Source: JAVVHH01 sp964657565 (GTDB lineage Bacteria > Pseudomonadota > Alphaproteobacteria > Acetobacterales > Acetobacteraceae). Taken from it: 64,000 bases of DNA. Location: the NCBI GenBank assembly GCA_964657565.1, contig CAZZVQ010000002.1, forward strand, positions 1-64,000. The letters run 5' to 3'. The position numbers were made by a program, and so were the translations under genes. A model generated the notes under the pieces. It did no database searches, was not told the DNA's origin, and saw only the letters and a list, made by a program, of their open reading frames with translations. Positions 15,611-25,407 of the stretch are shown in pieces; position 1 is the stretch's first letter; the number at the start of each line of letters is the position of its first letter.

Positions 15611-16039
15611 ATGCCCGTCGTGAGCGTATTGTTGAACATACTTTGGCTGGTTTTCGGGGGCATCTGGATGGCGGTGGCCTGGCTCGCCGCGGCAATCATC
15701 ATGGCGGTGACGATCATCGGTCTGCCCTGGGCGCGCTCGGCGCTGACCATGGCGCGTTATGCGCTGCTGCCGTTCGGGAATACCGTCGTCGACCGGCGCC
15801 AGCTCCGGGGCAGCGACATCGGGACCGGTCCGCTGGGTCTGATCGGCAATATCGTCTGGCTGCTGTTGGCGGGATGGTGGCTGGCGCTCGGGCATCTCGT
15901 GACCGCGACTGCATTGGCGGTCACCATCGTCGGGCTCCCGTTCGCCTGGGCGCACTTGAAGCTGGCCGGGCTGGCGTTGTGGCCGATCGGCAAGGACGTC
16001 GTCGCCCTGAACGATCTACAAGCCAGCTACACGCGCTAA
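15611..16039 (+). CDS. YccF-domain inner membrane protein
   Basis: 142 residues. Two copies of the YccF unit: LLNILWLVFGGIWMAVAWLAAAI with TIIGLPWARSALTMARYALLPFGNTVV, then LIGNIVWLLLAGWWLALGHLVTA with TIVGLPFAWAHLKLAGLALWPIGKDVV. Each gives a hydrophobic hairpin, so about four membrane segments. Function of YccF proteins is unknown. ATG 15611 is preceded by GGAGG with 5-base spacing and is preferred over ATG 15593. It stands between the zeta-toxin pair and a DUF2786 gene without obvious link to either. Confidence 0.85.
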   Translation: MPVVSVLLNILWLVFGGIWMAVAWLAAAIIMAVTIIGLPWARSALTMARYALLPFGNTVVDRRQLRGSDIGTGPLGLIGNIVWLLLAGWWLALGHLVTATALAVTIVGLPFAWAHLKLAGLALWPIGKDVVALNDLQASYTR

Positions 16040-16048
16040 ACCCAGCCG

Positions 16049-16774
16049 ATGCAACAAGCGGACGAACTCGCCCGGGTGAAGACCCGCATCCGTGCGCTCG
16101 CGGAAAAGACCACTTCCAATGGCTGCACGGAGGCGGAAGCCCTCTCGGCGGCCGAGATGGTGGGCCGCTTGCTCGAGCGTTATGCGCTGACGATGGAGCA
16201 GGTGGATCTGCGCGAGACCCCCTGCATCCAACTCGAGGTGCATGCCGGCGGTCAGCGCCGCCGTCCCGTCGATGGCTGCGTCGTCGCCATCGCCCGCTTC
16301 TGCGACTGCAAGGTCTGGTTGACCCGGGGCGAACTCGGCGTGACCTACGTGTTCTTCGGCCTGGAGACGGACGCGATGCTCGGCCGCTACCTGTTCGACG
16401 TCGTCGCGATGGCGCTGCGGACGGAGCTGGCCCGGTTCAAGATTCGCAACCCGCGCCTGCGCGATGTGCAACTGCGTCGCGCCGGGGAGAGCTTTCAGCA
16501 CGGCATGGTGGCACGGATCGCGGCCCGGCTGAGCGCCGATCAGGCCGACCGGGAAGCCGCCGTCGCGGCGCAGCGCGCGACCGGCAATGCGCTGATGCTG
16601 ATCAAGCACAGCATCGTCGACGAGGCGTTCGCCGCGTTGCAGACCCGGCTGGTGTCGACCCGGCAGGCCGCGCGCCGGGTCGTGCGCTCAGCCTATCAGG
16701 ACGGCTTGCAGGCCGGCGACCGGGTCAACCTGAACCGGCCGTTGGCCAACCGGAACCGGCCGCTGCTGCCATGA
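16049..16774 (+). CDS. DUF2786-domain protein
   Basis: 241 residues. N-terminal DUF2786 pattern (VKTRIRALAEKT...GCTEAEALSAAEMVGRLLERYAL) followed by a second domain that in this family carries a mixed alpha/beta fold (CVVAIARFCDCKVWL, YVFFGLETDAMLGRYLFDVV, ESFQHGMVARIAARL). Function unknown; the family is common in phages, plasmids and actinobacteria. It overlaps the HExxH gene by ATGA. In other genomes such DUF2786 proteins also sit beside small metallohydrolase genes, from memory. Confidence 0.8.
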   Translation: MQQADELARVKTRIRALAEKTTSNGCTEAEALSAAEMVGRLLERYALTMEQVDLRETPCIQLEVHAGGQRRRPVDGCVVAIARFCDCKVWLTRGELGVTYVFFGLETDAMLGRYLFDVVAMALRTELARFKIRNPRLRDVQLRRAGESFQHGMVARIAARLSADQADREAAVAAQRATGNALMLIKHSIVDEAFAALQTRLVSTRQAARRVVRSAYQDGLQAGDRVNLNRPLANRNRPLLP

Positions 16775-17370
16775 GCCAAGCAAGCCGGCGCGTCCGCGAT
16801 CGGCAGCGCGCCCGCGTCTATGCGTGGGAGGATGCGATGGTCGCCGCAGCCGATAGCGGGACGGTGCCCCTCCGCGAGGCGCAGGCGATGGTGGACGCGA
16901 TCTGGTCGGAACTCGGCCTGGCGTACCCGCCCAAGGTCGAGCGGCTGCCGCGCCAGGCCCGCCGCCTCCAGGCAGACGGCTCGCGGCTGCGGCTGCGTCT
17001 GCCGGAGCTGATACCGTCCTGGCTGCTGCTGCACGAGTTGGCGCACGCGCTCAGCAGCACCGCGGACGGCGTGTCCGACGGGCACGGCCCAACCTTCATG
17101 GGCCTCTATGTCCAGCTCCTCGCACGATACCTCCGGTTGCCGTCGGCACACCTGATCCAGTCGGCCCTCGACGCCGGCATCGCCGTCCACCCCGCCGCCC
17201 GGCCATCTTTCGTCAGCCCTCAGCCGCTGCCGATGAGCAGGCGCGGCACGATCAGCCCGATCAGGCAGACCGCGATCAGCGCGGCCGGAAGCAGCCCGGC
17301 CACGAACAGCGTGCCGATCGAGATCGGGGTGACGGAGGCCAGGACGGCGGCGCCCTGCTCCGGCGCATAG
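16771..17370 (+). CDS. Small zinc-metallohydrolase-like protein (HExxH), C-terminus extended
   Basis: 199 residues as read. LLHELAHAL holds the zincin motif HELAH (about residues 90-94) and HGPTFMGLYVQLL downstream could supply the third ligand, a layout like SprT-type or TIGR04338-type metallohydrolases. The natural protein probably ends near residue 150 (ARPSFVS). The last 50 residues are read from the antisense strand of the TRAP dctM relic at 17220-17624, rich in Ser, Ala and Thr with no family likeness. The original stop seems lost where the relic begins. Translationally coupled (ATGA) to the DUF2786 gene. Confidence 0.7.
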   Translation: MSQASRRVRDRQRARVYAWEDAMVAAADSGTVPLREAQAMVDAIWSELGLAYPPKVERLPRQARRLQADGSRLRLRLPELIPSWLLLHELAHALSSTADGVSDGHGPTFMGLYVQLLARYLRLPSAHLIQSALDAGIAVHPAARPSFVSPQPLPMSRRGTISPIRQTAISAAGSSPATNSVPIEIGVTEARTAAPCSGA

Positions 17371-17624
17371 CCATGCCGGCGCATCTCCCCGCGCATGACG
17401 GAGCCGACGGCGGCCACGTCCGCGATCTTGGAGCCGGAGATGCCGCTGACGAGATAGATCATGTTCTGCGGCACCGCGATGATCGGAGCCGCGTCGGTCA
17501 TGGTCAGGTAGATCAAGGTCGAGAGCAGCATCGCGAAGCTGACCGGCAAGCTGAGCAGGACCGTGCCGAAGAACAGGACGAGCATCAGCAGCAGCGCGAG
17601 CGAGTCGTGGGCAGCGAAGAGCAC
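17220..17624 (-). pseudogene. TRAP transporter large permease (dctM) relic
   Basis: 134 residues in one frame instead of the about 430 of DctM. Segments VLLSLPVSFAMLLSTLIYL, VSGISGSKIADVAAVGSVM, MRRHGYAPEQGAAVLASVTP and ISIGTLFVAGLLPA are typical DctM blocks, but the stretch between IAVPQNMIYL and VSGISG and the IGPIIPPS segment are deleted, as is the whole second half. Not functional. It overlaps the 3' end of the HExxH gene on the other strand. Confidence 0.75.
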
Positions 17625-17975
17625 CGAGGCATCGGTGGTGACGATGGCGGCGGCCAGGCCGGCGCTGCAACGCGACGCGCTCGAGCGCGAACAGGGCGAT
17701 CAGGCCTAGGCCGATCGGCAAGGGCAGTCCGATCCAGCTCACGCTGATCTGCAGGATGGGGTGTGGGTGGTCCAATTGGTCTGCAGCAGCAGGACGCTCT
17801 GCCACACGGCGATGCAGGCGGTGAGGACGACGACCCATTCGAGGGTGGCGAGCGTGAGGCGCCCGGGCGCATGCGATCGACGATCCGCCCGAGGCAATAC
17901 AGTTTCGAGGCTGCTGTCGACAACGCCGAAGGCCGGCGCCGGCCTCGTGGCGGCACACCACCGTCTCGCGATCAC
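17625..17975 (-). pseudogene. TRAP transporter small permease (dctQ) relic
   Basis: Broken across at least two frames. One frame carries LEWVVVLTACIAVWQSVLLLQ and NWTTHTP, another continues ILQISVSWIGLPLPIGLGLIALFALERV, which together resemble the membrane helices of a DctQ protein. No full-length frame exists. It lies upstream of the dctM relic in the same direction, the normal dctQ-dctM order. Confidence 0.6.
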
Positions 17976-18033
17976 ATTGACGTCCCGGCGCGGGACCCAC
18001 TAGCCTGATCGGAAAATAAACGGGGGAACGACA

Positions 18034-18357
18034 ATGCCGCGATCCAATTGGCCGCCGGACCATCGTTGCCGGCGCGTTGGCGGCGCCGTTCATCGCTCCC
18101 GGGTCAGCGTCCCGGGTCCAGGGCCGCGTTCTCAAGATGACCCTCGCCGACAATGTGTCCAGCCCGGTCTACGCCATCGCCCAACGCTTCGCCGCCCACC
18201 TGAAGGAGAAGAGCGGCGGCGCCATCAACGTCCAGGTCTACGGTTCCGGCCAGCTCGGCAGCCAGACCAATGCGCTGACCAGCCTGCAGACCGGCATCGA
18301 TAGCATGGTGCCGACGGTCCGCTGGCAGTTCCGCCCAAACAACAACGGGAAACATCC
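18034..18357 (+). pseudogene. TRAP substrate-binding protein (dctP) relic
   Basis: The signal-peptide region is frameshifted: ATG 18034 opens one frame, but the signal-like TIVAGALAAPFIAPGSA continues in the next. It is followed by LKMTLADNVSSPVYAIAQRF and the DctP block EKSGGAINVQVYGSGQLGS. The likeness ends after TSLQTGIDSM, about 75 residues into a family of about 330. The rest has been replaced by the ribosome-site region of the sugar-binding protein at 18358. Divergent to the dctQM relics. Confidence 0.75.
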
Positions 18358-19425
18358 ATGATCCGCACCACGATCCACGCCACCCTCCTTGGCGCAACGT
18401 TGCTGAGCGGGGCCGCCCGGGCCGCACCGCTGGAGAACGCGACCATCGCCTTCCTCATGCCGGACCAGAGTTCGACCCGCTATGAGGAGCATGACCATCC
18501 CGGCTTCGTCGCGCAGATGAAGAAGCTCTGTCCGACCTGCAAGATCATCTACCAGAACGCCAGCGGCGATGCCTCGCGCCAGCAGCAGCAATTCAACTCG
18601 GCCATCTCGCAGGGCGCGAAGGCGATCGTGCTCGACCCGGTGGACAGCGCCGCGGCCGCCGGGCTGGTGAAAGGCGCCCAGGCGCAGAACGTCAAGGTGA
18701 TCGCCTACGACCGGCCGATCCCGTCCACGCCGGCCAATTTCTATGTCTCGTTCGATAACGAGGCGATCGGCCGCTCGATCGCCAAATCGCTGGTCGACCG
18801 GCTCAAGGCCGACAAGGTCGCCACCACCGATGCCGGCTTGCTGGAGATCAACGGCTCGCCGACCGATGCGGCGGCCGGGCTGATCAAGAAAGGCATCCAT
18901 GACGGCTTGGCCGATGGCGGCTACACGACCCTGGCGGAATACGACACGCCGGAATGGGCGCCGGCCAAGGCGCAGCAATGGGCCAGCGGCCAGATCTCGC
19001 GCTTCGGCAAGAAGATCGTGGGCGTGGTCGCCGCCAATGACGGCACCGCCGGCGGCGCGATCGCCGCGTTCAAGGCCGCCGGCGTCAACCCGGTGCCGCC
19101 CGTGACGGGCAACGACGCGACCATCGCCGGGCTGCAGCTCATCATCGCCGGCGACCAATACAACACCATCTCCAAGCCCAGCGAGATCGTCGCCGCTGCC
19201 GCGGCCGACGTGGCGGTCGCGCTGCTGCAGGGCGAAACGCCGAAATCCGACACGACCCTGTTCGGCACGCCGACCCGGCTGTTCACCCCCGCCCTCGTCA
19301 CCGCCGGCAATCTCAAGACCGAGATCGTCGACAAGACGGTCGACGGCAAGCCGATCACGCCGGCCTCCGTGCTCTGCACGGGCCGCTACGATGCGGATTG
19401 CAAGAAGCTCGGCATCGGCAAGTAG
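18358..19425 (+). CDS. Sugar/polyol ABC transporter substrate-binding protein (periplasmic)
   Basis: 355 residues. Sec signal peptide of about 22 residues ending GAARA. Type I periplasmic binding fold like XylF/RbsB: IAFLMPDQSSTRYEEHDHPGF, FNSAISQGAKAIVLDPVDS, IAYDRPIPS, GIHDGLADG and VVAANDGTAGGAIAAFKA hinge strands. The YDRPI motif resembles XylF. First gene of a unit with an ATPase, a permease and a ribitol 2-dehydrogenase, so ribitol or another pentitol is the likely ligand (inference). Its 5' region was formed at the junction with the dctP relic. Confidence 0.85.
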   Translation: MIRTTIHATLLGATLLSGAARAAPLENATIAFLMPDQSSTRYEEHDHPGFVAQMKKLCPTCKIIYQNASGDASRQQQQFNSAISQGAKAIVLDPVDSAAAAGLVKGAQAQNVKVIAYDRPIPSTPANFYVSFDNEAIGRSIAKSLVDRLKADKVATTDAGLLEINGSPTDAAAGLIKKGIHDGLADGGYTTLAEYDTPEWAPAKAQQWASGQISRFGKKIVGVVAANDGTAGGAIAAFKAAGVNPVPPVTGNDATIAGLQLIIAGDQYNTISKPSEIVAAAAADVAVALLQGETPKSDTTLFGTPTRLFTPALVTAGNLKTEIVDKTVDGKPITPASVLCTGRYDADCKKLGIGK

Positions 19426-19440
19426 GGGAGGGGTCCGACC

Positions 19441-20216
<776 letters not shown>

Positions 20217-20220
<4 letters not shown>

Positions 20221-21452
20221 GCGGCCAACCCGCGGTCGACCGCAGCGACGTCCGGGTCCGCCATGATGCGGGGCTGGGCGGAGCGATCCGCGGCTTCATC
20301 GACCGGCTCCGCTCGGGCGATCTCGGCGCGCTGCCGGTGGTGGTGGGGCTGGCGGTGATCTGGACGGTGTTCCAGAGCCTCAACCCGGTCTTCCTCTCGG
20401 CCAACAACCTGGTCAACCTGCTGTTCGACTGCTCGACCGTCGGCGTCATCGCGCTCGGCATCGTCTGCATCCTCATGGTCGGCGAGATCGATCTCTCGGT
20501 CGGCTCCGTCTCGGGCTTCGCCTCGGCGGTGGTCGGCGTGCTGTGGGTCAATGCCGACTGGCCGGTGCCGGTGGCGATCTTGCTTGCCCTGGTCGCGGGT
20601 GCGGCGATCGGCTCGGTCTACGCGGTGCTGTTCAATCGGTTGAGCATGCCGAGCTTCGTCTCGACACTGGCCGGGCTGCTCGCGGTCCTAGGGATGCAGC
20701 TCTACATCCTGGGTGCTTCAGGCTCGATCAACCTGCCGTACGGCTCGCCGCTGGTCAGCCTCGGGCAGACCTATGTCATGCCGTCGATCGTCGCCTATGC
20801 GCTGGTGCTGCTCGCCGGGGGCGGCTTGCTGTTCGCCGGGTTCCGCACCGCCGCGCGACGCCAGGGCGCCGGGCTGACTCCGCCATCGCTGACCGGGCTG
20901 GTGGTGCGCGCGGTGGTGCTGACGGCGGGGTTGCTGGCGGTCACGTGGTATCTGAACACCGATCGCGGCGTGCCGTGGATGTTCGGACTGTTCGTCGGCC
21001 TGGTCGTCGCGATGGACTACGCGCTCAAGCGCACGCGGTGGGGCCGTTCGATCACCGCGGTCGGCGGCAACCGCGAGGCAGCCCGGCGCGCCGGCATCGA
21101 CGTGCGGCGGATCTACCTGAGCGCCTTCGTGCTGTGCGCCACGTTGGCCGCGCTCGGCGGCGTCCTGTCCGCCGCCCGGCTCGCATCGGCCAGCCAGCAG
21201 GCCGGCACCGGCGACGTCAACCTCAACGCCATCGCCGCGGCGGTGATCGGCGGCACGAGCCTGTTCGGCGGCCGCGGCAACGCCTATTCCGCGCTGCTCG
21301 GCATCATCGTCATCCAATCGATCGCCAGCGGATTGACGCTGCTCGATCTGTCCTCGTCGCTGCGGTACATGATCACCGGCGCCGTCCTCGCCATCGCCGT
21401 GATCGTCGACTCGCTGGCCCGCCGCTCGCGCATGTCGCACGGCCGCGCCTAA
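20217..21452 (+). CDS. Sugar ABC transporter permease (XylH/RbsC-like)
   Basis: 411 residues, about 10-12 helices. CUT2 permease pattern: ILMVGEIDLSVGSVSGFAS, LSMPSFVSTLAGLLAVLG, AVGGNREAARRAGIDVRR (the cytoplasmic EAA-like loop contacting the ATPase) and AIAAAVIGGTSLFGGRG. The length and the insert after TM6 are XylH-like. Pairs with the ATPase and binding protein immediately upstream; the ribitol dehydrogenase follows 10 bases later. Confidence 0.9.
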
Positions 21453-21462
21453 GGAGACATCG

Positions 21463-22185
21463 ATGCCTCAAGATCTCACCGGCAAGGTCGCCGCGGTCAC
21501 CGGCGCCGCATCCGGCATCGGCCTGGAATGTGCCCGCATCATGCGCGAGGCCGGCGCCCGGGTCGTGCTGATCGACCGCGCGGTCGACCGCCTGGACGAA
21601 CTGCGCGCCGAACTGGACGTCGACTCCGTCGTCGTCGACCTGCTCGACAAGACCAGCGTGGCCACCATGGTGCCGGCGATCCTGGACAAGATGGGCCAGC
21701 TCGACATCTTCCACGCCAATGCCGGCGCCTATGTCGGCGGCGACGTGCACGGCGGCGACCCGGATGCCTGGGACCGTATGCTGAACCTCAACATCAACGC
21801 CGTGTTCCGCACCATCCACGCCGTCCTGCCGCACATGATCGAGCGCGGCACGGGCGACATCATCGTCACCAGCTCGGTCGCCGGCTTCGTCCCCGTGGTC
21901 GTCGAACCGGTCTACACCGCCTCCAAACACGCCGTGCAGGCCTTCGTGCACACGCTCCGCCGCCAAGTGATGAAGCACGGCATCCGGGTCGGCGAGGTCG
22001 CCCCCGGCCCGGTCATCACCGCGCTGCTCGACGACTGGCCGAAGGCCAAGCTGGACGACGCGCTGGCCAAGGGCAGCCTGATGCAGCCGCGCGAGGTCGC
22101 CGAGGCGGTGCTGTTCATGCTGACCCGCAACCGAAACGTCACCATTCGCGACCTGGTGATCCTGCCGCAGAGCCTTGACCTGTAA
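21463..22185 (+). CDS. rbtD: Ribitol 2-dehydrogenase (SDR family)
   Basis: 240 residues. Oxidises ribitol to D-ribulose with NAD+. The match to the Klebsiella enzyme is visible along the length: TGAASGIGLECAR (Rossmann glycine loop), LDIFHANAGAYVGG, NLNINAVFR, catalytic Ser in TSSVAG, YTASKHAVQAFVHTLRRQV (Tyr/Lys), VAPGPVVTALLDDWPKAK-like block and the end RDLVILPQSLDL. The HANAGAY variant of NNAG is characteristic. Downstream of the sugar ABC importer, giving uptake plus first oxidation of a pentitol. The kinase needed next is at 49930-51564. Confidence 0.9.
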   Translation: MPQDLTGKVAAVTGAASGIGLECARIMREAGARVVLIDRAVDRLDELRAELDVDSVVVDLLDKTSVATMVPAILDKMGQLDIFHANAGAYVGGDVHGGDPDAWDRMLNLNINAVFRTIHAVLPHMIERGTGDIIVTSSVAGFVPVVVEPVYTASKHAVQAFVHTLRRQVMKHGIRVGEVAPGPVITALLDDWPKAKLDDALAKGSLMQPREVAEAVLFMLTRNRNVTIRDLVILPQSLDL

Positions 22186-22259
22186 CGCGCGGCGGCACGA
22201 ATGTTGCTTTGCTGGATCAGCTACCCGTATCGTCCGGCACAGTTAGTGGAGGATCGAAC

Positions 22260-23405
22260 ATGCAAGAAAACGATTGCAGTCACCGGTCGATCAGCCGTCG
22301 GAGCATCTTGCGCGGTATGGGGGCCGGAGCGGCCGCCCTGGCCGCGCCCGCCATCGTGTCCAGGCAAGCCCTGGCGTCCTCGGGCGAGGTCAACTTCATG
22401 GGGTGGTCGGGCTACAAGTTCGACGATTTGTTCGCCGGGTTCACCAAGGACACCGGCATCAAGGTCAACTTCCTCGACCAGCCGGACCAGGACACGATGT
22501 ACGCCAAGTGCCGGGTCGCGCTGCAGACCGGCGGCGTCGACTTCGTCGAGCCGACGCTCGACCGCGTGCCGGCCTGGGTGTCGAACGGGATCGTCCAGCC
22601 CTGGGACATGAGCAAGATCAAGCTCGACAATTACGACCCGGCCTTCGTCTCCGGCCAGGCGGGACAGGCGGCGGAGCTGGACGGCAAGCGCTACTACCTG
22701 CCGAGCGTTTGGGGCACGGAAGCGCTGGTCTTCTCCACCAAGGAGGCCGCGATGGCCTACCCCAACAGTACGCTGGCTTCCTTGTTCGACCCCAAATTCG
22801 ACGGCCGGGTCACCGTGCGCGCGCATTCGGCGCTCGCCGCGATGGGCCGCGTGCTCGACGAGCAGGGCAAGCTGCCGAAGCCGTTCCTCGACAGCTACAA
22901 GGACGAGGCCACCATGCGCCAGGTGTGGGACGTGGTGCTCGCTCAGGCGATCAAGGCCAAAGGCAATGTCGCACAGTTCTGGAACGGCGAGAACGATGCG
23001 CAGGGCGCGTTCCGCACCAATGGCTGCACGTTGGGACTGTGCTGGGACTCCACCGGCTACAACCTCGGCAAGGACGGGCTGCCGTTCTCCTACGTGTCGC
23101 CCAAAGAAGGGGCATTCGGCTGGATGCAGGGTTATTTCCTGCTCAAGAACGCCAAGAACATCGAGCAGTCGGTCGCCTTCGCCAACTACGTCTCCAGCGC
23201 GCAGGGATCGGCCATGAACGCCACCGCGTTCTCCGCCAACCCGACCGGCAAGGGGGCCACCTCCTTGATGGATGCCAAGGTGACGGCATTCTACAAGGCC
23301 GCGTACCCCGGCGACGCGCTCGAGAAGATGTGGTGGTGGCCGCCGCAGGATGCCTGGTTCCTCAAGCTGCGTGGCGAATACGCGGACAAATACAAGGCGG
23401 CCTAA
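22260..23405 (+). CDS. Polyamine/quaternary-amine-type ABC transporter substrate-binding protein (Tat-exported)
   Basis: 381 residues from ATG 22260 with GGAGGA before it; an earlier ATG at 22209 lacks a site. Twin-arginine signal SRRSILRGMGAGAAALAAPA with AxA cleavage near residue 41. PotD-like type II fold: EVNFMGWSGYKFDDLF, FVEPTLDRVPAWVSNGIVQPW, KRYYLPSVWGTEALVF, WNGENDAQGAFRTNGC and GAFGWMQGYFLLKNAKN. Several aromatic residues suit binding of a cationic amine. First gene of a six-gene unit ending with a Rieske oxygenase and an FAD enzyme. Confidence 0.85.
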   Translation: MQENDCSHRSISRRSILRGMGAGAAALAAPAIVSRQALASSGEVNFMGWSGYKFDDLFAGFTKDTGIKVNFLDQPDQDTMYAKCRVALQTGGVDFVEPTLDRVPAWVSNGIVQPWDMSKIKLDNYDPAFVSGQAGQAAELDGKRYYLPSVWGTEALVFSTKEAAMAYPNSTLASLFDPKFDGRVTVRAHSALAAMGRVLDEQGKLPKPFLDSYKDEATMRQVWDVVLAQAIKAKGNVAQFWNGENDAQGAFRTNGCTLGLCWDSTGYNLGKDGLPFSYVSPKEGAFGWMQGYFLLKNAKNIEQSVAFANYVSSAQGSAMNATAFSANPTGKGATSLMDAKVTAFYKAAYPGDALEKMWWWPPQDAWFLKLRGEYADKYKAA

Positions 23406-23431
23406 TCCAACCCTAAGCGTATGGGCGGCGC

Positions 23432-24526
23432 ATGAGCGAAGACGTCGAACTCGACCACGTCGACATCGCCTACGGACCGTTCAAGGCCGTCGACGATGTC
23501 GACCTCACGGTCAGGGCCGGCGAGTTCTTTTCGTTCCTCGGCCCGTCCGGCTGCGGCAAGACCACGCTGTTGCGCGCCATCTCCGGCTTCGTCACGCCCA
23601 CCGCGGGCGCGATCCGCATCGGCGGCAAGGATATGGGCGGGATCGGGCCGAATATGCGCCCGACGGCGCTGATCTTCCAGAACCTCGCGCTGTTCCCGCT
23701 CATGACCGTGTGGGAGAACATCGCCTTCGGGCTCGAGGTCCGCGGCATCGTGAAAGCCCGCCGCCGCGCCCGCGCGGAGGAGTTGCTGCGCAGCGTCGAC
23801 CTGGCCGGCTCGGCCGACAAGCGCGTCAGCCAGCTCTCCGGCGGCCAGCGCCAGCGCGTCGCCATCGCGCGGGCGCTGGCGGTGGAACCCAAGGTCATGT
23901 TGCTCGACGAGCCGCTGTCGGCGCTCGACCTGAAGCTGCGCCAGCACATGCGCAGTGAATTGCGCGCGATCCAGAAGCGCACCGACGTCACGTTCATCTA
24001 CATCACGCACGACCAGGGCGAGGCGCTCGCCATGTCGGACCGGGTAGCGGTGATGTCGGCCGGCGTGCTGCAACAGGTCGGCACGCCGGCCGAGATCTAC
24101 GGCGACCCGGCCAATGGTTTCGTCGCGTCCTTCGTCGGCGAGAATAACGTCATTCCCGCCCAGGTCGTCGGCATGCAGGACGGGCTCGCGCGCGTCGACA
24201 CGCCGGCCGGGGCGTTCACGGCCCGGCTCGGCCCCGGGATCGGCGTCGGCCATGCCGGCAAGCTCTACATCCGCCCGGAGAACGCGCGCATCGCGTCGGG
24301 CGACAACGGCCCGAACCGGATCCCGGTCCGGATCGACGAGATCGCGTTCGAGGGCAGCGTGATCAATGTCCACGCGCGCGACCGGGGCCAGCGCCGCCAC
24401 ATCATGCAGGTCCGCAACGAGCCCGGCGTGCCCATTCCCGGTGTCGGCGCGGAGATCATGCTCGGCTTCGCGCCGGAGCACGCCCTCGTGCTGAGCGATG
24501 CCGTCATGCGGCCGGGCCGGCCATGA
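23432..24526 (+). CDS. PotA-type ABC transporter ATP-binding protein
   Basis: 364 residues. Nucleotide-binding domain with Walker A GPSGCGKTT, Q-loop IFQNLALFP, signature LSGGQRQRVAIARA, Walker B VMLLDEPLSALD and H-loop ITHDQGEAL, then a C-terminal TOBE-type OB domain (about 240-364) used for regulation. Energises the importer formed with the next two permeases. Coupled to the first permease by ATGA. Confidence 0.92.
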   Translation: MSEDVELDHVDIAYGPFKAVDDVDLTVRAGEFFSFLGPSGCGKTTLLRAISGFVTPTAGAIRIGGKDMGGIGPNMRPTALIFQNLALFPLMTVWENIAFGLEVRGIVKARRRARAEELLRSVDLAGSADKRVSQLSGGQRQRVAIARALAVEPKVMLLDEPLSALDLKLRQHMRSELRAIQKRTDVTFIYITHDQGEALAMSDRVAVMSAGVLQQVGTPAEIYGDPANGFVASFVGENNVIPAQVVGMQDGLARVDTPAGAFTARLGPGIGVGHAGKLYIRPENARIASGDNGPNRIPVRIDEIAFEGSVINVHARDRGQRRHIMQVRNEPGVPIPGVGAEIMLGFAPEHALVLSDAVMRPGRP

Positions 24527-25407
24527 CCGCGCTGCAGCGACGCTACGGCGGCCCGCTCACGGCCGCCATCATCGGGCTCACGGCGTTCTGGCTGGTCGCC
24601 ATGGTGGTGCTGCCGAACTCGATCCTGCTGGAGTTCTCGTTCCGCCGCTATCTGCCCGTCACCGAGATCGGCGGCCCCAACGACACCTACACGATCGCCA
24701 ACTACCTGACCTTCTTCAACAGCCCCATCCACCTCACCGTCTTTGGCCTGACGGTGCTGTATTCGAGCGTCGTTACGCTGATCTGCCTCGTGCTCGCCTA
24801 CCCGATCGCCTACTTCCTGGCCAAGGTCGCGACCCCCGGCAACGCGGCGACCTGGTTCCTGCTGCTGCTCATCCCGCTCTGGGTCAGCGAGGTGCTGCGG
24901 TCCTTCGCCTGGTCCATCATCCTGGCCTACCAGGGTCCGCTGAACGCGGCGTTGCAGGGCCTCGGCCTGATCGAGCGCGGCATACGCTGGCGGACCGGGT
25001 TCAACGGCGTGATCATCGGCCTCGTCTACACCTACGTGCTGTTCATGGTGTTCCCGATCTACAACGCCATCGGCACCCTCGATTCCAACCAGATCGAGGC
25101 CGCGCAGGACCTCGGCGCTCCCGCCTGGCGCATCCATTGGCGTGTGGTGATGCCGCATGCCCGGCCCGGCATCGGCTCCGGCTGCATCATGGTGTTCATG
25201 CTGTCGGCCGGCTCCATCCTGGTGCCGAGCATCCTCGGGTCCACCACCTCGCGCTGGTTTACCGAGATCATCCAGCAATGGTTCTTCGAGGCGGTCGACT
25301 GGAACACCGGGTCGGCCTACGCCTTCCTGCTGCTCGCGCTCTGCACGGTGTTCGTCAGCCTGATGATGCGCGTGCTCAACGTGCGCCTCGTGGACGTCGC
25401 GAAGTGA
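24523..25407 (+). CDS. PotB-type ABC transporter permease
   Basis: 294 residues, six helices, binding-protein-dependent type I permease. The EAA loop is LDSNQIEAAQDLGAPAWRIHWRVVMP. Also seen: LAYPIAYFLAKVATPG and LLIPLWVSEVLRSFAWSIIL, typical PotB segments. Overlaps both neighbours (ATGA upstream, GTGA downstream). Confidence 0.9.
   Translation: MTALQRRYGGPLTAAIIGLTAFWLVAMVVLPNSILLEFSFRRYLPVTEIGGPNDTYTIANYLTFFNSPIHLTVFGLTVLYSSVVTLICLVLAYPIAYFLAKVATPGNAATWFLLLLIPLWVSEVLRSFAWSIILAYQGPLNAALQGLGLIERGIRWRTGFNGVIIGLVYTYVLFMVFPIYNAIGTLDSNQIEAAQDLGAPAWRIHWRVVMPHARPGIGSGCIMVFMLSAGSILVPSILGSTTSRWFTEIIQQWFFEAVDWNTGSAYAFLLLALCTVFVSLMMRVLNVRLVDVAK

Noticed and set aside
15532..17370. A 612-codon plus-strand frame
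   Set aside because: Its first two thirds overlap the YccF and DUF2786 genes out of frame; only the part from ATG 16771 has a domain (HExxH).
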